A stretch of 64,000 nucleotides of DNA from Mycetocola zhujimingii (GCF_003065425.1 NZ_CP026949.1:2418001-2482000), one strand, 5' to 3'. Positions 7,649 through 17,825 are shown, counted from the stretch's first letter. A program made the numbers and translations. Notes: generated by a model not told the origin, from the sequence alone.

Positions 7649-9000
7649 ACCGCCCTCGCCATCACTCGGGGCAGGTCGCTGAGCGCGCCGATGGTAATGA
7701 TTGCGAGACCAGCGACATCCTGGATCCTGGCCCGTGCGCCGGTTTCGATCCGGAGCGCCAGAACGTTGGTCTCGCCGCCGAACAGTCGCTGGATTGATCG
7801 GTAATCTGTCGCGTCCATGAGCGACCCGGCGACGATGACCACGACGCTCGGTGGCGGCAGCCGTTTGGTCGCCTCCCTGACGAAGTCCCTGGCGGATGCC
7901 GTCGAACCGGCGATCGACTCGATCCGGCACGTGTCGTCGAGCAGCGACGTCACCGAGTGCGTCTTCAGGATCCGGTCTTCCGTCACAACGCTGATCTGCG
8001 TGCCGTCGCGGATCACCTGTGAGCCGATGGATGCCATGACCGATACCGCGAGTTCGAATTCGGCGTCGTCGGCGTAATAGCGAGTGTCACTCGAGGCGAT
8101 GATCGTGAGCTGGCTGCGGCGGGATTCCTCGAATTGCCGCACCATAAGCTGCCCGGTGCGGGCCGATGTACGCCAGTGCACGTAACGAACATCATCGCCG
8201 GTGACGTAGGCGCGCAGCGCGTGGAACGAAATGTCGTTGTTCGTGATCTTCTTGGTGACCTGGCCCTCGAGGTCGCGGACCAGTCCGGCTGCCGTCGGGT
8301 GAAGCCGGGTCGTGACGGGGTGCACGAACAACTCGATCTGGTCGGTCCATCGCACGGCCCTGCGGAAAAGTCCCAGTTGGTCGCCGCGCACCGAGACCGC
8401 AGGACCGGCGAGAATCACGGCTCGACGGTTCGTCGGCACGGCGAAGAGCTCTTCGGTGTCCTCGCCGGGTTTCAGGCCACCGATGGCGAACTCGGCGAGG
8501 CCCTCCCCCACCGGTACCTCCAGCGTCGTCGCCGTTGACGGACGCTTGCCAATGTTGGTCACAAGCACGCGGCCGATGGCACGGTCGCCAACGGTCACGC
8601 GGCGCGGGTTGAGTTCGATGTCGATGGAGTAGCTCGATCGGCCGATCAGGAAGAACAGGGCAACGACAGCGGCGACAAGGAGGGTGAGACCGATGAACGT
8701 CAGTTCAGGCCAGCCGAGCAGCAATCCGCCGGTCAAGGCGACGGCCCCCGCCACCAGCACGAGGGCCCCGAGGCCCGAAATGACCTGGACGTACGGGGCA
8801 ACGAACCGCCATCCGCCGGCGGCCAGCCGCGACCCGGCTCGCCAGGCGGCTGTCGCTCCTGAGCGCGCAGAGGCTGCGACCGGGGCGAGCGGGTTAGCCC
8901 GCCGGCGTTTCTCCGGCGGCAGCACGAACTCACCGGTCACGTCGGCACCGCTTGTATCGGGTGCCGGCGCGATCGGTGGCGCGTCGAGGCTCGTGGTCAT
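7645..9000 (-). CDS. DUF58 domain membrane protein
   Basis: 451 residues with a short disordered N-terminus, two membrane helices around 68-120 and the DUF58 region. The hallmark GDDVRYVHWRTSARTGQLMV is present, followed by VRQFEES and a von Willebrand-type fold. DUF58 proteins regularly pair with MoxR ATPases and are thought to be their assembly or chaperone partners. It lies 14 bp after moxR, and its last base triplet overlaps the next gene. No strong ribosome binding site precedes ATG 9000, consistent with coupling. Confidence 0.94.
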   Translation of the reverse strand: MTTSLDAPPIAPAPDTSGADVTGEFVLPPEKRRRANPLAPVAASARSGATAAWRAGSRLAAGGWRFVAPYVQVISGLGALVLVAGAVALTGGLLLGWPELTFIGLTLLVAAVVALFFLIGRSSYSIDIELNPRRVTVGDRAIGRVLVTNIGKRPSTATTLEVPVGEGLAEFAIGGLKPGEDTEELFAVPTNRRAVILAGPAVSVRGDQLGLFRRAVRWTDQIELFVHPVTTRLHPTAAGLVRDLEGQVTKKITNNDISFHALRAYVTGDDVRYVHWRTSARTGQLMVRQFEESRRSQLTIIASSDTRYYADDAEFELAVSVMASIGSQVIRDGTQISVVTEDRILKTHSVTSLLDDTCRIESIAGSTASARDFVREATKRLPPPSVVVIVAGSLMDATDYRSIQRLFGGETNVLALRIETGARARIQDVAGLAIITIGALSDLPRVMARAV

Positions 9001-9014
9001 GTGAGGAACGGCGA

Positions 9015-10010
9015 TCAGGCTGCGCGATACGCGGGAACAGGGAGGTCGACGAGGATGCCGGAGACGATGTCCTCTGCCTTCACCCCGGCGAACTCACTCT
9101 CGGCATCGACGATCAGGCGGTGCGCGAGGACGGGGATCGCCAGCGTGTTGACGTCATCAGGCGTTGCGTAGGTCCTGCCGTGTCCGAGCGCCCAGGTCTT
9201 GATCATCCGGGCGAGCGCGAGGCCACCGCGCATGCTGACACCCAGAGCGACATCCTTGTGCGAACGCGTCGCGTGCACGATGTCGGTGATGTATTCCATG
9301 ACCGAGCGGTCGACGTGAACCTCGGATGCCAGTTGAGACATCGCGATGAGCGACGGCGCCCCGATGATCGGCGTGATTTTCGACGAGCGCGATCGGTTGG
9401 CGGCGTCGAGAAGCAGGCTCACCGCGGTATCCCTGTCCGGGTAGCCGAGCGACGTCTTGATCAGGAAGCGGTCGAGCTGGGCTTCGGGGAGTTTGTACGT
9501 TCCCGCCTGTTCAACCGGGTTCTGGGTGGCGATCACCATGAACGGCTTCCCAACGGGGTAGCTCTCGCCATCCACCGTGACGACGCCCTCTTCCATCACC
9601 TCGAGCAGCGCTGACTGGGTCTTCGGCGACGCACGGTTGATCTCATCCGCGAGTACGACAGACGCGAAGATCGGGCCCTTGTGGAACTCGAACTTGTTCG
9701 ACGACTGGTTGTAGATCGTGACTCCTGTCACGTCGGACGGCAGCAGGTCGGGGGTGAACTGGATGCGGGAGTTCGTTCCCTCGAGGGTGTTCGCGAGCGC
9801 CTTCGCGAGCACAGTCTTTCCCGTGCCGGGGAAGTCTTCGAGGAGCACGTGGCCCTCGCTCAGCATCGAGGCGATGACCAGCTTGATCGTTTCCTCCTTG
9901 CCGAGAATGGCCTGCCCCACGTTGTCGACGAGGGAATCGAAGGCGCCCTGGAACCATGCGGCCTGTTCTGAAGTGACACTCACTGTTTCTGCTTTCCTGT
10001 CTGTGCTCAT
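9015..10010 (-). CDS. MoxR-family AAA+ ATPase
   Basis: 331 residues. The Walker A EDFPGTGKT is at about 58-66 and the Walker B VVLADEINRA around 120. The sensor segment ATQNPVEQAGTYKLPEAQLD is the typical MoxR motif. These cytoplasmic ATPases act as chaperones for maturation of partner complexes, usually the DUF58 protein encoded next. The ATG overlaps the stop of the giant surface-protein gene (ATGA), so its synthesis is tied to that protein. That suggests the surface protein or its exported complex is the client. Confidence 0.96.
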   Translation of the reverse strand: MSTDRKAETVSVTSEQAAWFQGAFDSLVDNVGQAILGKEETIKLVIASMLSEGHVLLEDFPGTGKTVLAKALANTLEGTNSRIQFTPDLLPSDVTGVTIYNQSSNKFEFHKGPIFASVVLADEINRASPKTQSALLEVMEEGVVTVDGESYPVGKPFMVIATQNPVEQAGTYKLPEAQLDRFLIKTSLGYPDRDTAVSLLLDAANRSRSSKITPIIGAPSLIAMSQLASEVHVDRSVMEYITDIVHATRSHKDVALGVSMRGGLALARMIKTWALGHGRTYATPDDVNTLAIPVLAHRLIVDAESEFAGVKAEDIVSGILVDLPVPAYRAA

Positions 10011-13000
10011 GGACGGAAGTCCACGTAGCCCGATTCTTTGTCCCCGACCTTGACCTTCGTGTCCGGGAAACCCGCGAAGCAGGTGAGTGGTGCCTCGTCG
10101 AAGCCCCCGCTGCCGTTCGTCCTGAGGGTATATGTGCGGAAGTAGCTGCCGTTGGTGTAACAGCTCCAGTCGTAATCGGTGTTTGGCTCCCAGTTCTTCA
10201 TGGTGATGTGGAAGTAGAACATGCCACCGCCCGCTGGCGGCCCCTTCTTCAGCGAGAGGGTGCGCTTATCCTCCGGTGGCGCCGGCGGCGGTGGTGGAGG
10301 CGGTGGTGGCGGCTCGGAAACGTGAACAGCATCCGACTTGGCCCACGGGCCACACTCGAACTGACCGCACGCCTGAACCTCAACCGTGTAGTCACCCGCA
10401 CCGACGTCAGTGATCGACGCAGACCTCGACGTGGTCGAACCAGCCGTCCCGTTTGAGAATCTCCAGTTGTAGCCCGTGATGCTGCCGCCGTCATCGTCCG
10501 GCACTCCCCAGTTCGCCCTCAGGGCGGTTGGGGCTGTCTTGCCGCTCGGATTGCTGATCGCCACGCTGGTCGGAGCCGTCGGCGTCCCGTACGAGGTCGC
10601 CGACCGCGTCGGTGACGCGGCGCTCTCGCCGACCTTATTGGTCGCGCGCACGCTGAACTCGTATGGCGTCCCGTTCTCACCCGCGAAGCTGAGCCGAGCG
10701 CCGGCCTTTCCCGTCTGGACAACGGAACCTCCGCCGCCGGTCCGCGTGACCGTGTACGACGTGATCTCCGCACCGTTGTTCGACGGCGATGGCTCAATCG
10801 TCACGGTGATTTTCCTGGGGCTCGCCGCAAGCGTCGGCGCGGCCGGCGCATCCGGGGCGCTCGTGACGATGACGTCTGCGCGCCCCTGGGCCTGCCTCGA
10901 GGCATCCTTCGTCGCGTCCTGGATCGTGTAGATCACGCTGATCTGCTGGCTCTTCTCCGGGCCGGGCGTGATGATCAGGTTGGAGCCAGAGATCGTCACT
11001 GTCGCGTTGCCTGAATTGAGCTGCGTCGAGGTGATGGTGAGCGGCTGGCCCGGGAACGGGTTGTAGTCGTTGGCCAGCACGTTGAGGGTGACAGCCTTGC
11101 TGCTGCGCCCGTTCGGTTCGGAGTCATCCACCGTGGACGGCATGGGCTTACTGGAGGCAACGACCCGGACGTTCATTGAGCCGTCGATGACGAACTCCCG
11201 GTATTTCACCTGGAACGTGAGGGTGGTCGCTGTACCCGTCGGCGTGCCGAACGGCGCAGAGACAGTCACAGTGGATCCGCTCAGCGCTGCCTGGATTCCG
11301 CCGGCAGCGCCGCCGAGTCCGGAGTACGTCAGGGCTGCGAGGACCTCCGGATTCTGGTGGAAGCTCGCCGCGCGGAGGTCGAAGGTCTCCGGTTCGCCGT
11401 TGGCCTCGATCGTCATGTCTGGCGGGGTGAATGTCGGCGGCTCATCCTTCATCTCGGGGTCGCCGACGACGATGGGGAGAACCAGTGTCGCGACGCCGGT
11501 GGACGAACCGTCTGTCGCCTCGAACGTGATGTTCGCGGGCCCGCGGTAGTCCAGCGCCGGGGTGAACGTGAGGGTCTGGTCGTCGACGAAGTTCGGGGCG
11601 CCGTTGCTCTTCGCGCTCGAGACAGCTTTCGCTCCCGTGATGCGGATCTTCTTGCCGGTGGGCGACTCAGCAATGTCGTCGAGCTTCCAGGTGCGGGTCG
11701 CGTTCTTATCGACGTACTGGGTCGGCAGATCCTTCATGCGCGGCGGCAGGCCGTCGGAGAACGGAGGCACAACGATGAAGGCGGCGGAGCTGAGGGCGTC
11801 GACGGTGTTCGTCAGGCGGTAGGTGATCGCCATCCGGTTGTCGACGAGGGTGACGCGAACCATGCCGTCGCCGAGGTTCTCCGCGTTGGCAGCGTTAGGT
11901 CCCTCGAGTGACACTTCGAGATCTTCGGTGCGACCGCCAGAGTTGTTCGCGTTCTTCAGCACATCGATATCGACGGTTTTCTGACCGACGACGTCGGCCG
12001 CCTCAACGATGTGGTCGATGAGCGTCGGCGGTTCGATTGTGGCGTCCCTGGTCACCCGCACCTGAACGAACGCAGTGTCAAACCCTCCGTTGTTGTTGGT
12101 GATCTCGTAGCGGATGGAGAGCGTCGTCTCCTCCTCCGGCGCCTCGATCTCGACGAACTGCTTCTTCGATACGGTCGCGGTCACGCCCTCGGGGACCTCT
12201 TTGAGCTTCTTGACCACTTCGATCTCGTACCCGTTGGGGTCGGAGTCGTTGGCGAGCACCGGCACTGTCGCGACCCGGCCCGGTTGCACCTCGATGGTGT
12301 CGTCGACGGCGATGGGTGGCGAGTCCTGCGCTGGGCGCTGGATGACACCGATGCGCACGGTCCCGATCGCTGTCGCTCCATAAGTGTCCTTGAGCGTGTA
12401 CGAGAAGACGTCGGTACCGCTCGAACCCGGGGCTGCGGTATAGACGAACGTCGTGCTGGTGGAGTCCGTCACACTTCCGAGCGCTGGTGAGCTGGCCAGC
12501 CCGTCGAAGACGAGCGAGTCACCGTTCGGGTCGAGTCCATCCAGCGGCACGTTGACCTCGACGGACGAGTCGGCGAACACCCGGGCGGTCAGTGTTTTGG
12601 GCGCTGGTGCATCGTTGTCGTCCTTGTTCTCGGCGACGACATTGAAGGTGACCCGCGCGACCGCCTGCTGCTTGAAGGCATCCGTCACCGTGTACACCGC
12701 CGAGTACACCCCTGGCTCACGCGGCGCCTGGTAGCGCACCTTGCCTTCGGCGACGAAGGCAAGCCCGCCCGTGGCAGGCTCCACGAGGTCCGGAGCGAGC
12801 GTCATCACCGCGTTGTCGGGGTGAACATCGTTGTCGAGCACAGGGACGCTTGCAATGTCGCCGGCGCGCACGGTGACCGTATCGTCTGAAGCGATCGGCG
12901 CCTGGTGCTTGGTCAGCGGCGGGACGGGCACGATCGACACCGTCGTCGTTGCCTCGTGAGTCCCATCGGACAGCGTGTAGCTGAACTGAAGCTGGTCGGT

Positions 13001-15244
13001 AACGGCGCCGGACGACGTCACGCGGATCACCGAGGAGTTGAGCACCTCGATGGAGAGCACCCGCGACTCGTCGGGAATGTCGAGTGAGCGAATGGCGAGA
13101 ACGCTGCCGCTCGGTGACACGTCGTTGGTGAGCACGTTGAGAGAGGTGGGCTCGTTGGGACGAAGGTAGCCCGTATCGTGCACCGCGATCGGCTTCTGGA
13201 CCTCGGTGGGTGCGTCCCGGACATCGACGCGGAGCATGCCGATGCTCGTGGCGGCACCGGCGCCGAGCGTGTACTGCACGTAGTAGACGCCGGCGTTGCC
13301 CGCCGCGAGTTGCATCGAGTTGGAGTCGGGCTTGACGGTAACGGTCAGTCCGCCGCTCTGCGCCTCAGCGCCGAGGAGCGCGAGCTGGGATCCGTTGGTG
13401 GAGAGGTCGTTGTCGAGGGGATACGCCTCGACGGGTTCACCGACGAAGGTCTGCACGTGGTCGGGCGTGCCGATCGGCCCGAGCGTGCCTGCCGGCTTGA
13501 CGTCGACGGTGAAGGTTCCGGATGCCGTCTCGTAGCCGTCAGAGACGACGTAGACGATGTCGCGCGGGCCCTCCTGCGCTGAGGTGTGTGTGACGGTGAC
13601 GAAACCCTCGTGGGAGAACCGGACGAGGTCACCGTTGTCCGACACCGCTGACTGGAGGAAGATGTCGTCGCCGTCTGGATCGCGCCAGTCGATGAGCGGG
13701 TTGTAGGAGATCGATTGCCCGACCTCGACGCTGACCGCACCCTTCCGCTGCTCGACGGGAGGCGAGTTGGTCTCCATCGGCATGATGGTGACGCTCACCG
13801 TCGCTTCGGCGACGCCTCCGGTGCGACCGTCCGACACCGAATAGCGGAACGAGATTGTGCCGGCGGACTGCTCGGCATTCGGGGTGAACTGCAGCGCGCG
13901 GCCGCCGTCGATGAATTCGACGAGCCCTGACTCCGGCACAAGCCCCTGGAGGTTCGCACCGATGGTGAGGACGTCGCCGTCCGGGTCTGTGTCGTTGTCG
14001 AGGACGGGGAGGATTGTGCTCTTGCCTGGGCGCGCACCGAGGACGTCATCTCGCGCGATCGGCGGGCGGTTCTGCTCGGTGCGGTCGGCGAGGGTGTCTT
14101 CGAACGACTGGGTCGATGCCTTCTCGTCACCCTCCTCGCCGTCATCCTCCTGAGGCGGAGTAACTTCCTCCCAGTTCTTCACGAGCCGCATGTTCGCGTC
14201 GACGAGCCAGACGTCGCCGGTCTGCAGGTTGTTCAGCGCAACGACATTCCTGTTGACGCGGAACTCGAGGGTCCCCCCCTCGGCGAGCGGCTCGATGGCC
14301 TGGCGGGAGGGCGAGGCGTCTCCACACACCGCGACGTACTTGCTTGCGCCCGACCACGCGCCGTGGGCACAGCCGTTGAGGTTGACCGGCGATGAGATCT
14401 CGTTGGCCTTCTTCACCGGATTGGTGATCTCGGCCTTGATGGTCTGCGGCTTGTCATCGTTGAGGCGGACGCGAAGCAGGGATGATCCGGTCGCGACGAT
14501 GACCTCGCCGCCGGTCGCGCTCACCTGCTGCAGCTTGACGCCCTTGTCTGGCAGCGAAATCGAGCCGTCGGCATCCGTCAGTATTCGGTTCTTGTCCCGG
14601 TCGAGGATGACGGCCTGCTCACCGGCAGCGGTCAGGAGGTAGTCGTCGAGCTTCGGCAGCGCGGTGACCGTCGGCTCTCCCCCGCCCTCGGGGTAGGCAT
14701 ACAACTTCTTCTTCTCGGGTGACACAGCGAATACCGTGCCCTCGCTCGACACAACCGACTTGGCGTTCTTGCCGAGCTTGGCGATGGGCTTGGTGTCGAC
14801 CGTCGAGAACCGCAGCTCTCCCGCCGTGTTCGTGACCCACAGCTCACCGGACTTGGGGTCGACGATGGAGAGCTTCGCGTCGCCGAGCGACAGCTCGGCG
14901 CCCGGCGGCATATCCGCGCGCTGGACAAGGGTGGTGAAAGCGGAGTCGATGCGCTCGACGGTGGAGCCTGAGCGGTCGTGGAGCAGAACGTTCTCGCCGT
15001 TCTGGAGGACGTCGATGTCGTTGGACACCGTGGAGACGGAGGCGTTGAGCTCTTCAATCTGACGGTTGAGACGACCAGCCATGAGCTCAGTGCCGTTCGT
15101 CACCCAGACGTCGCGGGCGCTCAGGTCGACGTCGGTGACCGGGAAGCCCTCGTGGATGACGGCGACGGTGACGGGGACCGCGACGAGAACCGAGAGCGCA
15201 ACGACGGATGCCGTGATTTTGCGCCCCTTGAGCCACTTCAACAA
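10007..15244 (-). CDS. giant surface protein: tandem Ig/cadherin-like repeats and fibronectin type III domains
   Basis: 1745 residues from a TTG start at 15244 with GGGGGGA seven bases upstream. A single hydrophobic anchor (about 9-30) is followed by about 350 residues with a propeller-like repetitive pattern, then about ten repeats of roughly 95 residues. Several of these open with a PPIAxDD segment and carry calcium-binding-like motifs such as DNDTDPDGD, NDSDPNG and NDYNP. Two fibronectin type III domains follow (about 1445-1640), then a ten-proline stretch and a C-terminal beta-rich domain with paired cysteines. There is no LPxTG motif. It should extend far from the membrane as an adhesin or scaffold. 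It heads the MoxR/DUF58 operon. Confidence 0.93.
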   Translation of the reverse strand: MLKWLKGRKITASVVALSVLVAVPVTVAVIHEGFPVTDVDLSARDVWVTNGTELMAGRLNRQIEELNASVSTVSNDIDVLQNGENVLLHDRSGSTVERIDSAFTTLVQRADMPPGAELSLGDAKLSIVDPKSGELWVTNTAGELRFSTVDTKPIAKLGKNAKSVVSSEGTVFAVSPEKKKLYAYPEGGGEPTVTALPKLDDYLLTAAGEQAVILDRDKNRILTDADGSISLPDKGVKLQQVSATGGEVIVATGSSLLRVRLNDDKPQTIKAEITNPVKKANEISSPVNLNGCAHGAWSGASKYVAVCGDASPSRQAIEPLAEGGTLEFRVNRNVVALNNLQTGDVWLVDANMRLVKNWEEVTPPQEDDGEEGDEKASTQSFEDTLADRTEQNRPPIARDDVLGARPGKSTILPVLDNDTDPDGDVLTIGANLQGLVPESGLVEFIDGGRALQFTPNAEQSAGTISFRYSVSDGRTGGVAEATVSVTIMPMETNSPPVEQRKGAVSVEVGQSISYNPLIDWRDPDGDDIFLQSAVSDNGDLVRFSHEGFVTVTHTSAQEGPRDIVYVVSDGYETASGTFTVDVKPAGTLGPIGTPDHVQTFVGEPVEAYPLDNDLSTNGSQLALLGAEAQSGGLTVTVKPDSNSMQLAAGNAGVYYVQYTLGAGAATSIGMLRVDVRDAPTEVQKPIAVHDTGYLRPNEPTSLNVLTNDVSPSGSVLAIRSLDIPDESRVLSIEVLNSSVIRVTSSGAVTDQLQFSYTLSDGTHEATTTVSIVPVPPLTKHQAPIASDDTVTVRAGDIASVPVLDNDVHPDNAVMTLAPDLVEPATGGLAFVAEGKVRYQAPREPGVYSAVYTVTDAFKQQAVARVTFNVVAENKDDNDAPAPKTLTARVFADSSVEVNVPLDGLDPNGDSLVFDGLASSPALGSVTDSTSTTFVYTAAPGSSGTDVFSYTLKDTYGATAIGTVRIGVIQRPAQDSPPIAVDDTIEVQPGRVATVPVLANDSDPNGYEIEVVKKLKEVPEGVTATVSKKQFVEIEAPEEETTLSIRYEITNNNGGFDTAFVQVRVTRDATIEPPTLIDHIVEAADVVGQKTVDIDVLKNANNSGGRTEDLEVSLEGPNAANAENLGDGMVRVTLVDNRMAITYRLTNTVDALSSAAFIVVPPFSDGLPPRMKDLPTQYVDKNATRTWKLDDIAESPTGKKIRITGAKAVSSAKSNGAPNFVDDQTLTFTPALDYRGPANITFEATDGSSTGVATLVLPIVVGDPEMKDEPPTFTPPDMTIEANGEPETFDLRAASFHQNPEVLAALTYSGLGGAAGGIQAALSGSTVTVSAPFGTPTGTATTLTFQVKYREFVIDGSMNVRVVASSKPMPSTVDDSEPNGRSSKAVTLNVLANDYNPFPGQPLTITSTQLNSGNATVTISGSNLIITPGPEKSQQISVIYTIQDATKDASRQAQGRADVIVTSAPDAPAAPTLAASPRKITVTIEPSPSNNGAEITSYTVTRTGGGGSVVQTGKAGARLSFAGENGTPYEFSVRATNKVGESAASPTRSATSYGTPTAPTSVAISNPSGKTAPTALRANWGVPDDDGGSITGYNWRFSNGTAGSTTSRSASITDVGAGDYTVEVQACGQFECGPWAKSDAVHVSEPPPPPPPPPPAPPEDKRTLSLKKGPPAGGGMFYFHITMKNWEPNTDYDWSCYTNGSYFRTYTLRTNGSGGFDEAPLTCFAGFPDTKVKVGDKESGYVDFRP

Positions 15245-15380
15245 GCTCTTGTCCCCCCAGGATTGACACGGTCGAGGGGTTCCTCACCGGCGCGACATCA
15301 TCGCCGTGCTGAGAAAACCCACGCAACGCTAACATGCAGGGCAAGTGCCCCGATTATGCTTTCGCATGAACGCGGCAGGG

Positions 15381-16184
15381 CTACGACCGCGTGAGCGCGC
15401 GGGGACTGCCTTCGCCGGGTTCGAGAGAGTCGCCGCCCCCCAGTTTTGGGGTAGCACCGGGCCCGCTCGCATCGGCAGCAGCTGCGGCGCGTTCGAGCTT
15501 TTCCCTGTCGAGCAGCACCAGGTCACTCGCATCGACGAGTCGCGACGAGACGGCGTACTCAACGAGGCGGGCACGACGCCCGGTGGCGAGCTTGCCCCGT
15601 CCACCTCGGAGTCCTCGGACGCCGATCCGGTCGAGCTTGTCGCAGACATTGTCGAGTTTGCGGTTGAACGCCGTCTGGGTCCAGCCGAGTCGGGCGGCGG
15701 CGTCGACGGATGATGGAATCTCACCGCGGCCGGGAAAGTCCTGTCGCAGGACGTTTTCGGCCAGCGCGACGATCAGGAGACGCTGGCTGCTGGTCAGGTG
15801 CACCGGACCAACGGTGGTTGTGCCCGCTGCCATCGCGGTCATCGCCGATGTGCCGAAGTACTCGACCTCCGAGTGGACGGTGAACTCGTATGTCGTCGAA
15901 CCCGCGCTGAACATCACCGTGAGCTCGGGGAACACGATCGGCAGCCTCGCGCCGGGAGCGAGCCAGGCCTGCACCTGACCGGTCGTGTCTGTCACCGTCG
16001 CGGAGAGCAGGTTGCCGACGTTGGCCAGCCACCAGAGTCCGCTCTCGTCACTGATCGAGAGGAACCTGCGGTGCAGGAACGGGTTCTCGTCGATGATCAG
16101 GTCGGACTCCCGCCCGACGAAGAAGGGTTGTCCTGGTGTGATGTCGTACCACTCGCCGCAGAACTCGATACGTGGAGCTTTCAC
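15381..16184 (-). CDS. FHA-like domain fused to helix-turn-helix, putative transcription regulator
   Basis: 267 residues with start GTG 16184, which overlaps the kinase stop as GTGA and has GGAG about ten bases upstream. A GTG nine bases earlier is possible but too close to that site. The N-terminal 95 residues look like a degenerate FHA domain: PFFVGRESD, then LHRRFLSI in place of the usual SRxH, then an N-containing loop. The middle part (IPSSVDAAARLGWTQTAFNR) resembles a winged or simple HTH, followed by basic residues and a disordered tail. A regulator that reads kinase activity fits its position between the kinase and the giant surface-protein gene. DNA binding is inference. Confidence 0.8.
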   Translation of the reverse strand: MKAPRIEFCGEWYDITPGQPFFVGRESDLIIDENPFLHRRFLSISDESGLWWLANVGNLLSATVTDTTGQVQAWLAPGARLPIVFPELTVMFSAGSTTYEFTVHSEVEYFGTSAMTAMAAGTTTVGPVHLTSSQRLLIVALAENVLRQDFPGRGEIPSSVDAAARLGWTQTAFNRKLDNVCDKLDRIGVRGLRGGRGKLATGRRARLVEYAVSSRLVDASDLVLLDREKLERAAAAADASGPGATPKLGGGDSLEPGEGSPRALTRS

Positions 16185-17824
16185 TGTGTGCACATCTCCA
16201 ATGGGTCGCCCGACACTTTCCCGGAGCTTCGCCTGGTGACGATCTCGATGCAGACCTGGCTTCCCGGGGTGATCGAGTCGAGGGTCACCGTCGGCTCCTT
16301 CGCGGTTTTGGGTTGCTCGTCGGCCGCGCCACCGACTCGCCGCCAGATGAAGGTATCGCCGTCTTCCGGTTCGGGGTTCGACCAGGCGAACGTCACCGAA
16401 CTGCCGTCACCGACCGGTGACACCGACACCGGTTGCGGCTGGGGCACTCCCGCCGTCACGATGTCGGACGAGGCCGTTGGGGTGGGAGCCGCGTTCGGGT
16501 TCTCAGCGCCGGAGCCAAAGACGACGGCTGCGACAATACCGCCGGCGACGACCACGATCGCACCCGCACCGGCCAGGAGCGGAAGGAGTCGGCGTGGTTT
16601 CGGTGCGGGCGCGGGTGCGTCTTCGACCTCCGTCGGTGTGGCCCGCTCACGGATGACTGTGTGCTCGGGAGCGTCGCCGGCGATAGAAGGAACGGCGGGC
16701 CCCGCCCCGTGGGGCTGGATCGACGGCATCCGCCTGATGACCGTCGGGTCCCCACCGGCCTGAACCGGCGAGGACGCTGGAGGCTGGACGGACGGCGGCG
16801 CCTGCACCTTGGCGGGCTGCGCGTGCACGGTGGCGACGCCACGGATCCGCGTCTTGTCCTCTGAGTCCTCAGCCCGGTCGCCCGGTCGGTCAAGAATCGT
16901 GAGATTCGGTACATCGATGGCGGTCGGCGCGTACGAGAGCTCCATCTCAACGCGCTGCAGCGCCCGTGCGAAATCGACGGCGGTGGAGAAGCGATCGTCG
17001 GCCTGAACCGACATCCCCTTCGCGAGGATGGAGGTCAGCGACCGCGGAATGTCGTCGCGGTCCATCGGTGTGACCGTGCCGCGCTCGATCCGGCCGATGA
17101 GGTCGACGGTGCCGTTGGGGCGTCCGGGGATCTCGAAGGGCGTGTGGCCCGCGAGCAGGGTGTACAGCGTTGCGGCGAGCGAAAACACGTCGCTGCGCAC
17201 GTCCGGCTGCGGGTTGTCGTCGAACATCTCTGGCGGTGACCACGGAATCGACATGCCGATGGAACCGGCCGCTGTCGCTCCGACCTCGGCGTTCATCGCC
17301 GCCCGTGTCGTCGAGTTGACGGGCAGTTCGGTGTCGACAGCGCTCGAAATCCCGAAGTCGGTGAGGGCGGGCCAGCCGTAGTTGTTGGTCAGAACGTTCG
17401 CCGGCTTGATGTCCCGGTGCAGGATGCCTGCCGCGTGCGCCGTCGCGACGGCGCTGGACAGCCGAACTCCGGTGCGCAGCGCATCGGCGACACTGAACCG
17501 CGCCCGCTTGTACTGCTCGGCGAGGCTCGGCCCCGAACAGTACTCCATGACGAAGTACGGGCGTCCGTCGGGCGCAAGCGCCGCGTGGTAAATCGTGACG
17601 ATGTACGGGTGCGCCGAGAGCTGGGCCATGAGGTTCGCTTCGGCGATGAAGGCGGCCCGAAGCGCGTCGGTGAGTTCGTCGGATGCGAGCACCTTGACCG
17701 CCACCTGGCGCTTGGGGAGTTCCTGCTCGTAGAGGTAGACGTCACTGAATCCGCCGGCGCCGAGCGGCCGGACGTATTGGAGGCCGGGCAACTCCGGAGG
17801 AGTGGCGACCTGGCGAGGGGCCAC
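16181..17824 (-). CDS. receptor Ser/Thr protein kinase (PknB-like)
   Basis: 547 residues from GTG 17824, one base after the FHA gene's stop, with GGAGG at ideal spacing. The Hanks-type kinase domain is complete: glycine loop LGAGGFSDVYL (about 21-31), VAVKVL, catalytic HRDIKPANVL (about 136), DFGIS (about 156) and SPPEMF. A linker of about 120 residues is followed by one membrane helix (about 413-435) and an extracellular domain resembling fibronectin type III. PASTA repeats are absent, so this is not the cell-division PknB type. All catalytic residues are present. Likely targets are the neighbouring FHA proteins and the FHA-HTH regulator, by context only. Confidence 0.97.
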   Translation of the reverse strand: MAPRQVATPPELPGLQYVRPLGAGGFSDVYLYEQELPKRQVAVKVLASDELTDALRAAFIAEANLMAQLSAHPYIVTIYHAALAPDGRPYFVMEYCSGPSLAEQYKRARFSVADALRTGVRLSSAVATAHAAGILHRDIKPANVLTNNYGWPALTDFGISSAVDTELPVNSTTRAAMNAEVGATAAGSIGMSIPWSPPEMFDDNPQPDVRSDVFSLAATLYTLLAGHTPFEIPGRPNGTVDLIGRIERGTVTPMDRDDIPRSLTSILAKGMSVQADDRFSTAVDFARALQRVEMELSYAPTAIDVPNLTILDRPGDRAEDSEDKTRIRGVATVHAQPAKVQAPPSVQPPASSPVQAGGDPTVIRRMPSIQPHGAGPAVPSIAGDAPEHTVIRERATPTEVEDAPAPAPKPRRLLPLLAGAGAIVVVAGGIVAAVVFGSGAENPNAAPTPTASSDIVTAGVPQPQPVSVSPVGDGSSVTFAWSNPEPEDGDTFIWRRVGGAADEQPKTAKEPTVTLDSITPGSQVCIEIVTRRSSGKVSGDPLEMCTQ

Positions 17825-17825
17825 C

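Noticed and set aside
16181-17824. Assignment as the cell-division kinase PknB
   Set aside because: There are no PASTA repeats and the external part resembles a fibronectin type III domain. The gene is also not in a pbp/rodA/ftsW context.
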